A stretch of 64,000 nt of DNA from Roridomyces roridus (lineage: Eukaryota > Basidiomycota > Agaricomycetes > Agaricales > Mycenaceae). Made by a program: the position numbers and the translations under genes. The notes beneath the pieces are model-generated. The model saw nothing but the letters and a program-made list of their open reading frames with translations, ran no database searches and was not told the DNA's origin. Positions 1 through 8,789 of this stretch are shown here, piece by piece. Position 1 is the stretch's first letter, and each line of letters starts with the position of its first letter. The stretch lies in the NCBI GenBank assembly GCA_029378245.1, contig JARKIF010000071.1, forward strand, positions 62,001 through 126,000, given 5' to 3'.

Positions 1-408
1 CGAATAGCCAAGCGTAGCCTGTAGGGTACTGAAGACTTGTACTTGTCTGTCAGCACCTAGGGCCAAGTCGGGTTCTAGTCGGCAACGAACGAGGCGACCG
101 AGCGAAGAGCAGCAGACGAGACTCAAGAGGTAGAGCAAGCCGTAGGGAGAATAGACTAGATTCGTCTACAGTACTGAGACTGTAGACGGGTATATATAAT
201 ACATGATTGAATTAGGTACGAGGGGTAGGGGGTAGGAGCAGGGGTGATCGCGACAAGTAGGGGTTTAAATGCAGGGGAGAGTGGAGTACCAAGCAGGGGT
301 TGAGACAAGACCCGGCCGATCAGTGATGATCACTGATTAGGGTATTGATGGCTGATGATTGATCGGGTTACAACCCGTCGGGTTGTTGCCTGGGGTCATA
401 TCATGACA
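1..408 (-). mobile_element. LTR-like fragment, cut by window edge
   Basis: Read on the minus strand this stretch begins TGTCATGATATGACCCC at 408, a TG-start typical of fungal LTRs, and contains a TATA-like TATTATATATA (about 191-205) followed by a non-coding tract running off the window. This is the layout of an LTR U3-R region. The opposite end and any internal domain lie outside the window, so the assignment is an inference. No coding sequence is seen here. Confidence 0.35.
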
Positions 409-559
409 TTGTCTCATTAATACACGAATAGCGACGTGGAGCTCAGTCCTATCCCTTATTGTATATCACCTGACAGAGGCATTGGTGTGCACACCAAAAC
501 AGCTATTTAGCCAGATTTCACGTGTGCGAAATACGCAGTCGTATCACCGGGAGTAGCGC
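409..559. other. Spacer, nothing recognised
   Basis: Short unannotated spacer between the LTR-like end and the repeat array. No gene, RNA or repeat is recognised. Confidence 0.5.
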
Positions 560-1690
560 CATTTCATCAGTTCCTCTGGCCACAAGAGTCTCGCAGTCTT
601 CCCCGTTCGATTCGGACCGCAGGCAATGAGTTGACTGGTTCCTTTTTTTTTTTTTGATCTCCCTGCCCCGAGTAATCCAGTGGAAATTGGAATGAAACAT
701 GATTTTGAATTCACAAGAATGGTCCAGACTCACATATTGCAAGTGGGTATAGTATAACGGTATGATATGTTATAGACACCTTGAAAGTTGAGGCAGAGTC
801 TAGAGAGGGTGTTATAGAATTGTTGAATAGACGCGGATGGTTTTGAGAGCCTGGGTCATCTCCGTTCGATTCGGATTTGAGGCAATGGACCGCTGCGAGC
901 GGTGCATTTTTCCCCAGTCGTGGCTGCTACTTTTATGCGGAGATTTCGACATTCGATGTACATGTACTGTACATTTACACGCCAGTGGCTACTGCAGCCC
1001 AAAGCACTAGTACTGGCAGACCATGCTGCCCGCCCGAGTCCCCGTTCAATTCGGAATCGGGTCACATACAACAACCCGGTGTAGTCTTTTTTCAATTCCT
1101 GTGCTCGTGAAAATAATTCTTGGCGGAGAAATGGCCGAAAGAATTGGAAGTCGCACAACGGTTGGGGCATTCAGCCAGAGCGCCATTTCATGAGTTTCTC
1201 TGGCTACAGCCACGAGAGCCCAGGTCTTTTCCGTTCGATTCGGACTTGAGGCAATGGAGAGCAGCGAATAGCGCATTTTTTCCTCGGTCGTGGCTGATTC
1301 TCCTATGCGGAGATTCATTCGTGTACTGACAGTCACTGACATTTAAAAGGCATCAGCTCAAAGCACTAATACTCGCAGAGCATGCTCCCCGTCCGAGCTC
1401 CCGTTCGATTCGGAATTCGGTCATAACATTGCGTGAGCTGCGTCTTTTTTTCCCCAGCTGGTCCCGCAAAAACCCCGCGACGGTCAAGGCATTGAGCTTA
1501 GCAGCCCCAGGTAGCGTTTCTTCATGGGTTCAATCTCTGTCTACAGGCCTAGCGATCTTCCCCGTTCGATTCGGACTGCATGCATTTGTCGGGCCTTCCT
1601 TTGGAACATTTTTGCTCGTTTACAAGTCCATCTCAGTACTAGGAGTATTCCCGTCGTTGGCGGCTACTTTCTCCTCTCATTCGGGTGCAA
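560..1690 (+). repeat. Tandem array of tRNA T-arm-like units
   Basis: Six copies of a core close to CCGTTCGATTCGGA occur with the core G at 605, 864, 1044, 1233, 1403 and 1564. Two unit types alternate. Type A (605, 864, 1233, 1564) is preceded by related text (CCATTTCATGAG-like, GGCTACAGCC-like). Type B (1044, 1403) is preceded by CAAAGCACTA and GCATGCT motifs. The A+B pair repeats at 359-369 bp (864 to 1233, 1044 to 1403). Each core is followed within about 30-50 nt by a T-run of 5 to 13. The core is a perfect tRNA T-loop (TTCGATT) closed by a short GC stem. No protein gene is supported here. Confidence 0.7.
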
Positions 1691-1916
1691 ATTTACATTG
1701 CCAGTGGTATACGGTACGCTATGGACACATCGAGACAGAGTGGGTATGAAAACAGTGTCCAGTACTTGGACGAGGATGGTGCAAGAGACAACAGATGTAA
1801 TGCTACAGTGGGTGAAGGTCGTGCAGTGGGTATAATCAGTCATACAGTGTGAAGTGGAAGAGGAGAAAGAGAATCGCAAACGATCTTTTAGGTCCCATCC
1901 GGCGGTCCGGCCACCT
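1691..1916. other. Spacer downstream of Clp1-like gene
   Basis: Contains the presumed 3' untranslated region of the minus-strand Clp1-like gene. Nothing else is recognised. Confidence 0.4.
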
Positions 1917-2762
1917 CTACTGCGCAGCAACGAGGTTAAACGCCCCAAGCACGACCGCCCACGCGAGATCCAACGCATCCCACAGCTCGTCGTCATACAG
2001 CCCAAGCGCGACCATATCATGCCAAAGCTCCTTGACGTGCCCAGCGTGTGCCAGGAGCGCCGAGACGCTGCTGCCCGAGGATGCGGCGAGGTGCGCTGCG
2101 AGTGCGTGCATGGCGTTGCGCGAGGAGAGGGCTGCGGCTATGGCGTCTGAATGGCCGCTCGGCCCCAGGGTCTGGAGGAACGCTGGGGGTAGAGGGAGGA
2201 GCGCTGCGAGTGCCGAGTCGAGGCGATGTGTGTACATGTATTCGCGCAGGATTGTGAATGCTTGGAGGGAGGGGAGGGAGAATGAGAGGACGGGGAGAGT
2301 GGCACATGAGCGCGAATCGGGCTGGGCCGGGGGTAGGCGGGGGAGTTTGGCGCAGTGTGCAGCAAGGACCACAGGATGCACGGGGAAGAGGCTCACGGGC
2401 TCCGATCGTGACTTGGATGACGAGGCGGCGGTAATCGCGAGCACGTGGGTGGGGTAGCTCGGATGCGCTCGGAGGGGGACGGTGAGGATCGAGGGCAGAT
2501 CCGATTTGGGAATGGATTTGGGGAGAAGGGGCAAGAGGGCAGCGATGCCGGCTTGCATCTGAGGAGCCTTGGCGAGGAGGCTGTGACGGATAAACTCGGC
2601 AGGGACGGCAGCGAGATCCGGCGCGGCAGCTAGGAGGGCCTCACGGGAAACCTCCGTGAACACTGGTCGTGCGAGGGTGCGGGGCAGCTGAATGGCTGGC
2701 GGGGCATCGTCACGGTAGCGGCGGGAGGGCTGCTGGTGGGAGAAGGCCGGAGCGACGAGCAT
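1917..2762 (-). CDS. Clp1-like protein
   Basis: Single-exon ORF of 281 aa starting at the ATG at 2762. Residues 129-144 (HPVVLAAHCAKLPRLP), 169-190 (FTILREYMYTHRLDSALAAL region) and the C-terminus 242-281 (HVKELWHDMVALGLYDDELW followed by DALDLAW) match the pattern I associate with the basidiomycete Clp1 family. The founder, Coprinopsis clampless1, acts downstream of the mating-type homeodomain proteins in clamp-cell formation; paralogues are common and mostly uncharacterised. No signal peptide or membrane segment is visible, so an intracellular location is likely. It is transcribed away from a degenerate HIS2 start (3042-3200). The shared intergenic promoter is duplicated at 6240-6530, where HIS2 survived and the Clp1 copy decayed. 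This copy may be a paralogue rather than the mating regulator itself. Confidence 0.75.
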   Translation of the reverse strand: MLVAPAFSHQQPSRRYRDDAPPAIQLPRTLARPVFTEVSREALLAAAPDLAAVPAEFIRHSLLAKAPQMQAGIAALLPLLPKSIPKSDLPSILTVPLRAHPSYPTHVLAITAASSSKSRSEPVSLFPVHPVVLAAHCAKLPRLPPAQPDSRSCATLPVLSFSLPSLQAFTILREYMYTHRLDSALAALLPLPPAFLQTLGPSGHSDAIAAALSSRNAMHALAAHLAASSGSSVSALLAHAGHVKELWHDMVALGLYDDELWDALDLAWAVVLGAFNLVAAQ

Positions 2763-3041
2763 TGTATTTCGGATTGTCGAACATGGTGCATTGGAGAATC
2801 GTTATATACGCACCTGCATCCGTTTTGGGGATTCAAAGGGAGTGTCAAAACGAGAACTAGGACATTGCATGTCACGTGGAAAGCCCTTGTGCCTTTTCGG
2901 GGCAGAACGAAAAGTCGTGCGATACGTTACCAGTGGTGCCACCGAGATCTGGCGCTGGGGCACCTATGCATCCAGCTTGCATGGTGAGAGTGAGTGGAGA
3001 AAAGCGTCAATGACGCGGCCGCCGCTGATGTCAGCATCAGC
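2763..3041. promoter_or_regulatory. Divergent Clp1-like/HIS2 promoter, copy 1
   Basis: Intergenic sequence between the Clp1-like start and the HIS2 relic. It aligns by eye with 6263-6526, the promoter of intact HIS2. Shared blocks include ACTAGG, CACGTG near 2875, GTGGTGCCACC and GCATCCAGCTTGCA. TATATA lies near 2806 on the Clp1 side. The conserved CACGTG E-box-like site is a candidate regulatory element, but no factor can be named. Confidence 0.5.
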
Positions 3042-3200
3042 ATTGATGCCGATCGTGCCGATCGGCCACTGCTTTCAACTTCTGCGAGCACACAAAGCAA
3101 ACGCAACGGGCTCAAGTACTGGAGGAGGTTCTCGTCGAGGCTATCCGGCACCGACTCGACGTGTGTGGACTCACCGATCATGTCAACCACAGCTTGCTAC
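3042..3200 (+). pseudogene. HIS2 (histidinol-phosphatase) N-terminal relic
   Basis: The start region of HIS2 is recognisable but broken. An ATG at about 3047 reads MPIV...GHCF instead of MPISHHSHSG, so the metal-binding HxH is lost. The frame then shifts, and a different frame reads LEEVLVEAIRHRLDVCGLTD, matching LEEVVVEAIRQRFDVYGLTE of the intact gene at about 6581. Similarity stops near 3190, so only the first ~50 codons remain. It is the decayed partner of the intact Clp1-like gene. Confidence 0.75.
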
Positions 3201-3387
3201 TGCTCACATCACTCATGCCAACCCGCCAATATTAATGGCCATCTCGAACCCGGCGCGCCGCCGCGGATTTGGCTTGCCAAACCAAGGCTTGTTGGGTGGG
3301 CTGTCTTTGTGACTTCACACCGTCAGCAAATTGGAATAAAAAGAGGCGCGTATCTGGTTTCTTAGATATATCATATAACGACTTGTT

Positions 3388-3402
3388 CCCGAATCGAACG
3401 GG
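3388..3402 (-). repeat. T-arm-like hairpin (CCCG/CGGG stem)
   Basis: Read on the minus strand: CCCG, loop TTCGATT, CGGG. It is a dispersed single copy of the family arrayed at 560-1690, with the stem changed but pairing kept. Confidence 0.6.
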
Positions 3403-3509
3403 GCACCCACTGAACTCGATTTGGCAAACCAAATGAGTCTGACGTGTATGTGGGAGCCAACAAGCGCTCCTTTAGGGCCGATCTTGCATTCGTTGTGTCG
3501 GCTTCCTCC

Positions 3510-3592
3510 CAGAATGCCTCCGAGTCCAAGTAGGCCGGCCAGAAGCGAGCCAACGGGCTCATGAACAGGGATCACATTAAACTACGGGTGCG
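3510..3592 (-). pseudogene. Relic of HsbA-like terminal exon
   Basis: Read on the minus strand this encodes IPVHEPVGSLLAGLLGLGG, matching the last exon IPVGGLVGSLLAGLGLAGL of the HsbA-like genes at 4532-4595 and 19855-19918. The DNA around GTTGGCTCGCTTCTGGCC is identical. No other exon is visible nearby, so this is a third, mostly deleted copy. Confidence 0.65.
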
Positions 3593-3599
3593 AGCACGA

Positions 3600-4179
3600 T
3601 GGTCGGTCAAGAAAATCCGACAGTCCACCTCCAAAATACCTATAAGAGCCAGTTCGGCTGCCACTTACAGGTGGATTTCGCAGATGACAATTTACTTATA
3701 TGGCAGGTGAAAGTGAGATGGCGCAAGTGCGATTCCCATGTCATTCCGTTGCCATTCCAGCGTGACATCCCAATTTGCTCGATCGCCAATCGATCACCAC
3801 ATGACAAACCATCGGTGATGCCGTCCGCGCGGCCTCCCGGCATATACCTACCTACTGTCATTGACAAAGACGAGTTTAGCCGCATTTTTTCACCTTTTTC
3901 ACCCGGAACCGTCAAAGTCACTGAATACCTCTGCTGGAACTAATTGGAGCTCATATTCTTACACTCAAGTGATCGGATCGCAATCGGCCATCAGATCCGA
4001 GTGATATCACCACGGCAAGGAATGGCATCGCTGACAGGTCACACAGAGTCACTCAATCACGATCGTTGCCGTTTCCAAACGGTTTCGCGTACTTGCTGCA
4101 TATAGAAATTCGCAAGTCCCAAATTCCAGCAACTGGCAGCCGAACTGGCTCTAATCTGACCACCACCTCATGGCTTGGC
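3600..4179. other. Intergenic, nothing recognised
   Basis: About 580 bp with no supported gene or repeat. Short ORFs on both strands show no coding character. Confidence 0.5.
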
Positions 4180-4194
4180 CTCGAGTCGAACGAG
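4180..4194 (-). repeat. T-arm-like hairpin (CTCG/CGAG stem)
   Basis: Minus strand: CTCG, loop TTCGACT, CGAG. Stem bases differ from other copies but pairing is complete. It abuts the left edge of the HsbA duplication. Confidence 0.55.
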
Positions 4195-4202
4195 CATCCG
4201 TC

Positions 4203-5620
4203 GCAACTCCCGGCACGGCGCGGCACCGCCGAGTTGGCACACCAGCCGTTTTTTACAAGCAGGGTTGCTGTCTTTGAGAGGCAACGAGCCTGGGCACAAG
4301 GGTCTGAGGAATCTGGATGCGACAAATCCATTCTGGAGGATAAATAAACAAAAGACCTCGCCCGAGCAAGAACAGCTTGGTCTCCCTCAGAACTTGAGTA
4401 GGCGCCCTCGAAGTGTTACCAAGTGCTACTTGAGAGTCGGTCTCAGGTCCATTGTGTGGGATTGAATTCGAATGCATGGCTTCTGATTAGGTGTACAAGT
4501 AATTGAAATATCTATTGGTTTAATGAACGAGTTAGAGACCCGCGAGACCAAGACCGGCCAGAAGCGAGCCAACGAGCCCACCAACAGGGATCAAACTGAC
4601 ATGATATAAGGTCGCGTTCATTGAAGGAGCAAGCAAACTCACATTGCGCCGACCAAGGCCAGAACGCCTGGGACGATTCCGTTCAGCCCCGTGAGAAGAC
4701 CGCTGAGAGCGCCGTCTACGGGTGCGAGTACGCCGTCGAGGCCAAGTTGCGGGATGAGTTTGTTGAGCGCGGTGTTGACATCCTGGAAGAAAGTGAGTCT
4801 ACGTTCATGAAGGACAAGGAGTTACTCACATCGAGAACGTCTTGGATAAGCTTCGCAAGGTCAGCGTCGGCGGCACCCATGTCTCCGGGGCTTAGCGAGG
4901 CGAGGGACTCCGTTGCGGTGTTCAAATCCTCCACGAGCGATTGAATGAGGGGCGCCACTGCACCCGCCTGGCCTTCGGGACCCATTGACGCCGCGATGCT
5001 CTCTGAAAGAAATTTTAGCATTCAAGCAGCGAGAATACACTGGATTCAACTGACCGAGCCCGGGGGTGAGAGCGACGACGGCCTCCTGCAGCACTTGAAA
5101 GACCTCAAAGAGGGTGAGAGGCACAACGGAGGTGTTGGGCACAGTGTCGCGGACAGCGAGGTCGGTGGCGGTCATATCCCGAACAGCGACATCGGCGGGG
5201 AGAGGTTTGGCGCCGGCGAAGAGGCTGAGGGAGAGGCAGAAGAAGGCAGTTGGGAAGATCATTGTGAGGGAGGAAGTTGAGTAGGAGGTGAGCTCGATGA
5301 AGAACTCTGTCGAGTTGAGATACCTTTTATACCTCGACTTGTGATCGTCTCGGGTGGCTCGGGCGTGGAGCGTTCGACGTCGATTTCTCCACTCGAGGGG
5401 TCCGCTGGTGGAGTGTTCAACCCGCCGGCCCCACCGACACAAGAACGCTAGGAGAGGAAAAATATTCCTGCTCCGACTTTGAGGTTCCAAGTTCAACAAC
5501 GAAGAGTAGCAGCACAGGTTCAAGAATCGATGTCGTATCAGCGCTGAGGTGTGTGCCGCTTCTCTTCACTCTCGGAGGAGTGTTACCCTGAAGTGAAAAC
5601 ATACCCCTGAGAGAGATCTC
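4203..5620. repeat. Segmental duplication, copy 1 (HsbA-like block)
   Basis: 4203-5280 is nearly identical to 19511-20600. Beyond the start codon, 5281-5620 is still homologous to 20604-20970 but clearly diverged, with many substitutions and indels. In the 3' flank, copy 1 lacks 17 bp spanning a T-arm hairpin that copy 2 carries at 19689-19703. Near-identity over gene plus 3' flank with a diverged promoter suggests gene conversion. Confidence 0.85.
4532..5262 (-). CDS. Small secreted hydrophobic protein, HsbA-like (copy 1)
   Basis: Four exons on the minus strand: 5262-5055, 5002-4830, 4782-4643, 4595-4532, giving 194 aa. All three introns are 47-52 nt GT-AG. Residues 1-18 form a signal peptide (MIFPTAFFCLSLSLFAGA). 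The mature part is alanine/leucine-rich with few charges, alternates amphipathic helices (LTLFEVFQVLQEAVVAL; VAPLIQSLVEDLNTATESL) and ends in a Gly/Leu-rich hydrophobic tail (IPVGGLVGSLLAGLGLAGL). This resembles hydrophobic-surface-binding protein A-type secreted proteins, which coat or bind hydrophobic surfaces outside the cell. The family assignment is moderate; a generic small secreted hydrophobic protein is the fallback. A nearly identical copy lies at 19855-20585. Confidence 0.6.
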
Positions 5621-6097
5621 CACCGTCAGAAATGATCCGCGGGATGAAAGCTGGCCCGGAATCAATGATCGCCTGCAACCTGTTAATGACGTCGACGTCG
5701 ACTCCGCGCTATTCCCTCTTCCGCAAATATGAATCGAAGTCGGCCGCCTGCACTCTTGGTAAATCGTTTCATTCGCCCCTCGAAATGACGAACGGCAGCA
5801 CCTTTGGGCAATTCATTTTGCAGTGGTCTCTTGATGAACCCGGCCGAACGAAAAAAAAAGCAGGTTCCCAGCCAGCCGGCGGCGCTCTCGAAACCCTCGA
5901 CTTCCACACATCCGGTGATCTGCACAGAAAAGATAATGGCCCGGACTCCAACCGACTCGCAGGCAGAGTGCGTGAGTGCCAGCACTTTCAAGTGTTGCCG
6001 CCACTGCTTGTTTGTACTCATGCCACGTCTCGGTAAAACTCCTTGCAATGAACGGTGCCCAGAAATTAGCTTCAGCTTCCCAAGTGGGCTGTCTACC
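5621..6097. other. Intergenic, with a motif shared with 35.4 kb
   Basis: No gene supported. About 5970-6012 (GTGCCAGCACTTTCAAGTG, CGCCACTGCTTGTTT) closely matches 35423-35462, linking this flank to the sequence downstream of the F-box gene at 35.9 kb. Confidence 0.5.
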
Positions 6098-6262
6098 CGA
6101 GAGTGAGATATTTGGGGGTGCCACTTCAGGCCGTCGGTGGGGAGCGTCGCGAGATCGGGGGCAGAAACGTCGGTGAATGCGAGGGAGCCAGGAGCTGTAT
6201 CGCTGGCAGTGCGGCGGTCGGGCTGTTGTCGCGAAGAGCGGTGTATTCTGGATTGTTGGTCA
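6098..6262 (-). pseudogene. Clp1-like N-terminal relic
   Basis: Starting at ATG 6262 on the minus strand, the sequence matches the first ~50 codons of the Clp1-like gene (RDDAPPAIQL versus RDNSPTAALPAIQL; VFTEVSREALLAAAPDLA versus AFTDVSAPDLATLP), but a frameshift after PAIQLLAPS and loss of everything downstream make it non-functional. It is the decayed partner of intact HIS2. Confidence 0.7.
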
Positions 6263-6526
6263 TTGTGGACTGAAGAGTGGTTATACACTATAATACGGTG
6301 TTTGAGAGAACTAGGGATTACACGTGACATGGAAGACCCGGGCCCTTGTGTCTGTACGGGCAGAGGGAGAAGTCGTGGGAAATGTTGCCAGTTGGTGCCA
6401 CCAAGCTCTGGTGCTGGGGCGTTCATGCATCAAGCTTGCAGTTGCACTGGCAGGCGGAAGTGGGTAAAGAAAAGCGTCAGTGATGCGGCCGCAGCATCAC
6501 AATGCCCGAGTCAGCATCACCCGCTG
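6263..6526. promoter_or_regulatory. Divergent Clp1-like/HIS2 promoter, copy 2
   Basis: Homologous to 2763-3041. Carries a CACGTG at about 6322 in the position equivalent to copy 1, and CACTATAATAC near 6287. Confidence 0.45.
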
Positions 6527-7543
6527 ATGCCAATCAGCCACCACTCTCACTCTGGCCAGTTCTGCCAGCACGCAAAGGGCTCGCTGGAGGAGGTTGTCGT
6601 CGAGGCTATCCGACAACGATTCGACGTGTATGGCCTCACTGAACATGTCCCACGGTATCGCACCGAGGACTTGTACCCAGAGGAGGCAATTAAAGACCGC
6701 TGCCCTATGGTCCCCGACTCACAGACACCGCAGGCTCATCTCACCCCAGCGACCCTCGTGACCCAATTTGACTCCTTCCTCGTCGAAGGGCATTGTCTAA
6801 AGCAGCTTTACGCGCCCCAGATCCGCCTCCTGGTCGGCTTGGAGACGGACTACATCACGGCCCTCGATCTCGACCAGCTGCATGGACTCCTTGAGCGACA
6901 TCGCGGACGCGTGGTCTATCTCATCGGCTCAGTGCACCACGTCAACGGCATTCCTATCGACTTTGACTTGGATACGTATCAGAGGGCTGTGGAGAGCATG
7001 GAAAACACGCACTCATTCCTTTCTGCATACTTTGATGCCCAATACGAGTTACTTCAGCACTTCCACCCCGAGGTTATTGGCCACTTTGACCTCTGCCGGC
7101 TCTACACCCCAGACTTGGCGTTCTCAGCCCATCCCGATGCGTGGCACAAAGTGGAGCGCAATATCCTCTTCGCCATCAGCTACGGCGCGCTCTTCGAAAT
7201 CAACGCCTCTGCGTTGCGCAAGGGCTGGAGCACGCCATACCCCGGTGAGGATATCCTGCAGGTACGTGCCTATGGTCTCATTCGCACAAACCTAACGAAG
7301 ACAGTCTAGATGATCCTCAAAAACGGGGGTCGTCTAACATTATCCGACGACAGCCACGGTCCTCATGCCGTCGGCCTCAATTACGCATCAATCCCTGAAT
7401 ATCTCCGCCGTAGCGGAGTCTCCGAGCTGTGGTTCCTGGAACAGTCCGAAGTGCCCAACGGCGCCGGACGTAACGTCCGCGCTACAAAGATGGATCGGGG
7501 TTGGGAAGAACATCCGTTTTGGGCGAGTTTGCAACGAAGTTGA
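6527..7543 (+). CDS. HIS2: Histidinol-phosphatase (PHP family)
   Basis: Two exons, 6527-7261 and 7310-7543, with a 48-nt intron; 322 aa, normal for fungal HIS2. The start was chosen because the protein then opens MPISHHSHSGQFCQHA, the usual fungal start; in-frame codons further upstream belong to the promoter. HIS2 removes phosphate from L-histidinol phosphate, the penultimate step of histidine synthesis, in the cytosol. Metal-binding PHP motifs are present: HSHSG (6-10), GSVHHVNG, HFDLCRL and the late SDDSHG. It sits beside a dead Clp1-like start and shares a duplicated promoter with the 2.8-3.2 kb region. All key motifs are intact, so it is probably the only working HIS2 here. Confidence 0.9.
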
Positions 7544-8089
7544 AGGTCTGTCTCGTCTTCAATCAGTCGCTACTGAATTGTTTGAACGCCCTCAATGAAA
7601 TCCTCCTTCGTTCTCTCCGTGTATCCTGTCATACACGACCACTCCGGTACCCTGGATTAGCGCGCGCGTGGGGTCCCGTCGGACGAGAAAAAGCATGGAG
7701 AACGTTACCAAGATGATGAAACCAGACATTCGAGCACCTTTGCCGGCATTATCCAATACTAGCCAGGGACATGGACGGCGTCTGTGGATCTCTCTCTACA
7801 GCACATGCTGACGCCTAGGGAACGGAGCTGGATGTATAAAACCCCGATTGTAGCTGCCCCACCGTCAAGCTCTTGTCCAGCATCCACCCGCTCTCAAGGG
7901 TGAATACACAAACTCCATCATATTCGCCTCGAGTCGGACCCACTTTACAGCTCGCCACTCATGTGCTACAACTTCATCACATCCTGGTACTACCTCGTGT
8001 GCGAACACGAAAGAGACGAACGTTCCGATAGGCTAATTCACCGCTCCTCCGCTGTATTCATTGTCATTTATTTATCCAGGTCGACTGCA
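7544..8089. other. Intergenic downstream of HIS2
   Basis: No gene or repeat supported; short ORFs lack coding features. Confidence 0.5.
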
Positions 8090-8740
8090 ACTCGCGCATT
8101 TGCGTCTACAGCTCCGCGCACCCCGAGCATTGCAGAAACTGTTGGAACACATGCGAACATTGGTGAGTCCTGCCCTTAAACCGACTGCATGATTGATGGA
8201 TTGGGTACGATAATATAGGATGGGCCAGACGAGGAGGATCTTGGCGGGGAAAGTTCAGAATCCGTGTTATGAAGTGTATGCATGCGCCGAGGAGTTGGCG
8301 CTGACCGCTGAGCGTCGTATGGTCAGATTCATTCCAATAGCTACGATGTGGAGTTTCCCGTCCTGCTTTTCGGATGACACAGTGACAGTGACTCAGTGCC
8401 AGAGACCCCGTTCGAGTCGGCTCAGGATTTTCCACATATTCAATCGCTATCCCCTCGGTCTTTATCACAGTCCGCGCGACATCGCCGATGTATTCAGTTT
8501 GCCTCGTCAATCAATTGGGCGTGGGGCAGCAAAGTTGGTGAGGTCCGTGGCCTCAAGCCAAACGTTAACGTTCGTCGACGGCACCAGTGCAGAGGGGACG
8601 GCTGGCTCTCGAGTTAACAAGGTATTGACCGTCCGACAGCCTGGTCGGTTCTCCGCCGGCCGGGGTAGTAATGCCAGTGCCAAGGATGCCGCCTGAAACG
8701 ACCGCTGGGTTGAGAACCGACTGCTCCGGTCACCTGAGAG
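8090..8740 (+). repeat. Duplicated block upstream of ACAD-A
   Basis: Direct repeat of 12985-14380. Landmarks: GCATTGCAGAAACTGTTGGA (about 8128) versus GCATTGCGGAAACTGTTGGA (13020); GATGGGCCAGACGAGGAGGA (8219) versus GATGGGCCAGACCAGGAGGA (13111); ATTCCAATAGCTACGAT (8333) versus 13193; the T-arm core near 8410 versus 13321; and GCCGGCCGGGGTAG (about 8656 versus 14326). No surviving coding capacity is recognised. Confidence 0.75.
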
Positions 8741-8745
8741 GGACG

Positions 8746-8752
8746 TATTTAA
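8746..8752 (+). promoter_or_regulatory. TATA-like box of ACAD-A
   Basis: TATTTAA 44 bp upstream of the ATG at 8790. The same motif precedes ACAD-B (about 14377) and a TATATTA precedes ACAD-C (about 46893), at similar distances. This supports the downstream ATG rather than the one at 8754, which would sit only 8 bp from the box. Confidence 0.5.
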
Positions 8753-8789
8753 GATGCCTCAGGTTCATTCCATTCCTCCTCCATCATCG

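Noticed and set aside
1849..2457. 202-aa plus-strand ORF
   Set aside because: Antisense shadow of the Clp1-like gene.
5683..6426. 247-aa minus-strand ORF over the Clp1 relic and HIS2 promoter
   Set aside because: It crosses the promoter and only part overlaps the decayed Clp1 start in a shifted frame; not a real gene.
6137..6526. 5' extension of the HIS2 frame
   Set aside because: Translates the duplicated promoter; HIS2 proteins start at the MP.SHHSHSG motif at 6527.
8754..8789. Upstream ATG of ACAD-A
   Set aside because: Only 8 bp from the TATA-like box and absent in ACAD-C; the ATG at 8790 aligns with the ACAD-C start.
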